A stretch of 64,000 nucleotides of DNA from Leptolyngbya boryana PCC 6306. Its GTDB lineage: Bacteria > Cyanobacteriota > Cyanobacteriia > Leptolyngbyales > Leptolyngbyaceae. Location: the NCBI RefSeq assembly GCF_000353285.1, contig NZ_KB731324.1:5350577-5414576 (forward strand), given 5' to 3'. Below are positions 62,378 to 64,000 of this stretch, one piece after another; positions within the stretch are counted from its first letter, which is position 1, and every line of letters begins with the position of its first letter. Under the pieces are notes generated by a model. That model saw only the letters and a list, made by a program, of their open reading frames with translations. It did no database searches and was not told where the DNA came from. The position numbers and the translations under genes were made by a program.

Positions 62378-62814
62378 AAGGGCATCCACGAAATTTCTCT
62401 TCGTTATCGTAACGGTTTATTGCGATGACAGGCAGTTCTTTGCCCACAAGAATGAAGATTTCGTAAATTATCTGGTGCAAACTCGCAGAGAAATACGACT
62501 GTTCATTCTCTTGAAACTTCCGCAGTTTTACTCAGGTCACACAGCGGTAAATCAATCGTTAACAAAGCAGTTCAAATCCTGAAAAAGCTGGCATCATGGC
62601 AAGCGAATTGTTCTACGAAAGACTGCGAGATCATTTGTGAGATTTCGATAAAACTAATTCCCTAAATCCGGATTTGTACTCAAAACCCAGTACTATATGA
62701 CTGGAGATTATAGTTAACTAATGTAAAGAATTCCCAAGTAGTTATCGAGCGGAACTTAGTCAGAGTCATTACCGACGAGTGAACACGAGCAAAGCTGAAA
62801 GAGGACAGTACAGT
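62378..62814. other. Divergent intergenic region
   Basis: 437 bases between the YfiH-family gene and the M23 peptidase gene. It should contain both promoters. I see no clear repeat, hairpin or short gene. Confidence 0.4.
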
Positions 62815-63942
62815 ATGACGCAACGACCCACCCCGACCCACCCCGACCGGAGCCAAAAGCGATTACTCAGACGGCTTGGATGTCTCGGTAGTTTGGGTGT
62901 CTTTAGTAGCAGCATGACCCTAGCACAAGCTGCTCCCATTATTTCTCCTTCCCCGATCGTCGTTGCACCATCATCTACATCTACAGCGACCGAGCCAACG
63001 CCTCCCGCTCCTGCAAGTGCAGCCGCTCTGACGACTACTTCAACTCCAAGTCCGGCTGTTCCGGAAGCTGCAGCCGAACCTACACCTCCGGCTGAGATTG
63101 AGATTCCCGAGTCTTCTCCCGTTTCAGAGTCTCCGTTGGTTCAGCCTCAACCTGCTGCGAGTCCCGCTCCTAGCTATCAAGCTCCCGATGAAATCGTCAT
63201 TGAGCAGCGAAATCCGACCACAAATAAGGTCACAACCGCTCCTGCAAAACCTACAGGCATTGGTAACACTGTCTCAAAAGCGATTTCTGGAGTCATTCGC
63301 CCGACCTTTAATCAGGCAGATCCTGAAACCGCAGTCTCAGTAGAAGCAGCAAGTACCGCACCTAGCGCAACTTGGACACCGCCTTCAGTGGTGCCGCCTT
63401 CGTTTGTCCAAAATTATTTCAACCGTACGGTGCGTCCTCTGGGTATGCCTGGAAATGGCGATGTGCGTCTGCTCTTCCCGCTTTCCGTTCCGGCAGTGAT
63501 TACCTCGGTATTCGGCTGGCGGGTTCACCCAATTACCGGCAATCAGCGTCTCCATACCGGAACTGATATTGGTGCGCCGATGGGAACGCCTGTTTTGGCA
63601 GCTTTGACAGGTCGAGTCATTTTCTCTGATTGGTTGGGTGGATATGGTGCATCCGTTGCACTGGAGCATACGAACGGCTCCCAACAAACCCTATATGCTC
63701 ACTTATCAGAAGTGTTCGTGAAACCTGGGGATATCGTCAAGCAGGGAACGGTGATTGGACGAGTCGGCAGCACTGGAAATTCAACTGGTCCTCACTTGCA
63801 CTTCGAGTTTCGTCAACAAATGCAGGACGGGACTTGGGTTGCTCAAGATGCAGGACTATCATTGGAACAAGCAATGGCTCAGTTGACGAGAGCGATGCAG
63901 GTAACTCAACAACCCGTCAAAGGTCCCATGCCTCGATCGTAA
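62815..63942 (+). CDS. M23 (LytM) peptidase, secreted
   Basis: 375 residues from the ATG at 62815 (AGAGGA upstream; an in-frame GTG at 62779 is weaker). A basic N-terminus and hydrophobic segment (LGCLGSLGVFSSSMTLAQAA) form a signal peptide, and a 190-residue proline/alanine/serine-rich linker precedes the peptidase domain. Zinc ligands are seen in RLHTGTDIGAP and in GPHLHFEFR. It cuts peptide crosslinks of peptidoglycan or is a regulatory member. It is the last complete gene. Confidence 0.93.
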   Translation: MTQRPTPTHPDRSQKRLLRRLGCLGSLGVFSSSMTLAQAAPIISPSPIVVAPSSTSTATEPTPPAPASAAALTTTSTPSPAVPEAAAEPTPPAEIEIPESSPVSESPLVQPQPAASPAPSYQAPDEIVIEQRNPTTNKVTTAPAKPTGIGNTVSKAISGVIRPTFNQADPETAVSVEAASTAPSATWTPPSVVPPSFVQNYFNRTVRPLGMPGNGDVRLLFPLSVPAVITSVFGWRVHPITGNQRLHTGTDIGAPMGTPVLAALTGRVIFSDWLGGYGASVALEHTNGSQQTLYAHLSEVFVKPGDIVKQGTVIGRVGSTGNSTGPHLHFEFRQQMQDGTWVAQDAGLSLEQAMAQLTRAMQVTQQPVKGPMPRS

Positions 63943-63947
63943 GAGAC

Positions 63948-63981
63948 CCGTTACGTTTCTAAAGAAAACCGTTACGTTTCT
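63948..63981. repeat. Direct repeat after the M23 gene
   Basis: CCGTTACGTTTCT occurs at 63948-63960 and again at 63969-63981, a 21-base period. The window ends 19 bases later, so a longer array cannot be excluded. Confidence 0.6.
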
Positions 63982-64000
63982 GAACGTCTGATCTTCTGGG

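Noticed and set aside
1-64000. CRISPR arrays, rRNA, insertion sequences and prophage genes
   Set aside because: No regularly spaced repeats, no rRNA-like stretches, no transposase or phage structural genes were seen in any frame.

Overview
The window is cyanobacterial chromosome. It carries psbV, psbV2, petE (plastocyanin), petJ (cytochrome c6) and accD, frequent GCGATCGC-type (HIP1) octamers inside genes, a cyanobacteriochrome-type sensor, pentapeptide-repeat proteins, a CBS-CP12 fusion and Uma2 endonucleases. A filamentous, Leptolyngbya-like species is my inference; no rRNA, tRNA or CRISPR array was found to settle it.

Layout. 1-9.4 kb: a stress or dormancy-like cluster (AI-2E-type transporter cut by the left edge, P-type cation ATPase, Hsp20, nitroreductase, ComFB-like protein, bactofilin-like membrane protein, pentapeptide protein, CBS-CP12, zinc-ribbon protein). 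Four promoters here share the heptamer direct repeat TCCTCAC-N4-TCCTCA in the same orientation relative to the gene. 9.4-15.4 kb: a tight signalling operon of an RsbQ/KAI2-like alpha/beta hydrolase and two hybrid histidine kinases, the last with a dual-cysteine (DXCF) cyanobacteriochrome-like GAF domain. 15.8-18.0 kb: isoaspartyl peptidase plus an ATP-grasp protein. 18.1-22.2 kb: arsR, a phosphate-binding lipoprotein, GAPDH and arsJ, which together form an organoarsenical arsenate-resistance route. 22.3-24.2 kb: three small genes of unknown role.

24.2-35.2 kb: tyrosine catabolism (fahA with an unknown partner gene, divergent from hppD, hmgA, a haem-oxygenase-like protein, an AMP-forming ligase and an aminotransferase), then a 2OG-Fe dioxygenase and a class V PLP enzyme. 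35.6-44.3 kb: a five-gene fatty-acid beta-oxidation operon (lipase, fadD-like, fadN-type, fadA, fadE), unusual for a cyanobacterium. Acetoacetate from tyrosine could be activated by the ligase and cleaved by the thiolase, so the two blocks may form one heterotrophic carbon-recovery island.

44.8-54 kb: mostly housekeeping and scattered genes (TspO-like, fibrillin-like, argG, a glycosyltransferase, two Uma2, tyrA, pentapeptide protein, a beta-hydroxyacid dehydrogenase). 54.1-56.9 kb: a TIR-transmembrane-WD40 protein with 14 near-identical WD40 units. 56.9-60.1 kb: petJ, petE, psbV2, psbV and accD. 60.5-63.9 kb: a degenerate squalene/phytoene synthase-like protein, a YfiH-family protein and an M23 peptidase. 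All function calls rest on motifs and remembered family features, not on database searches.
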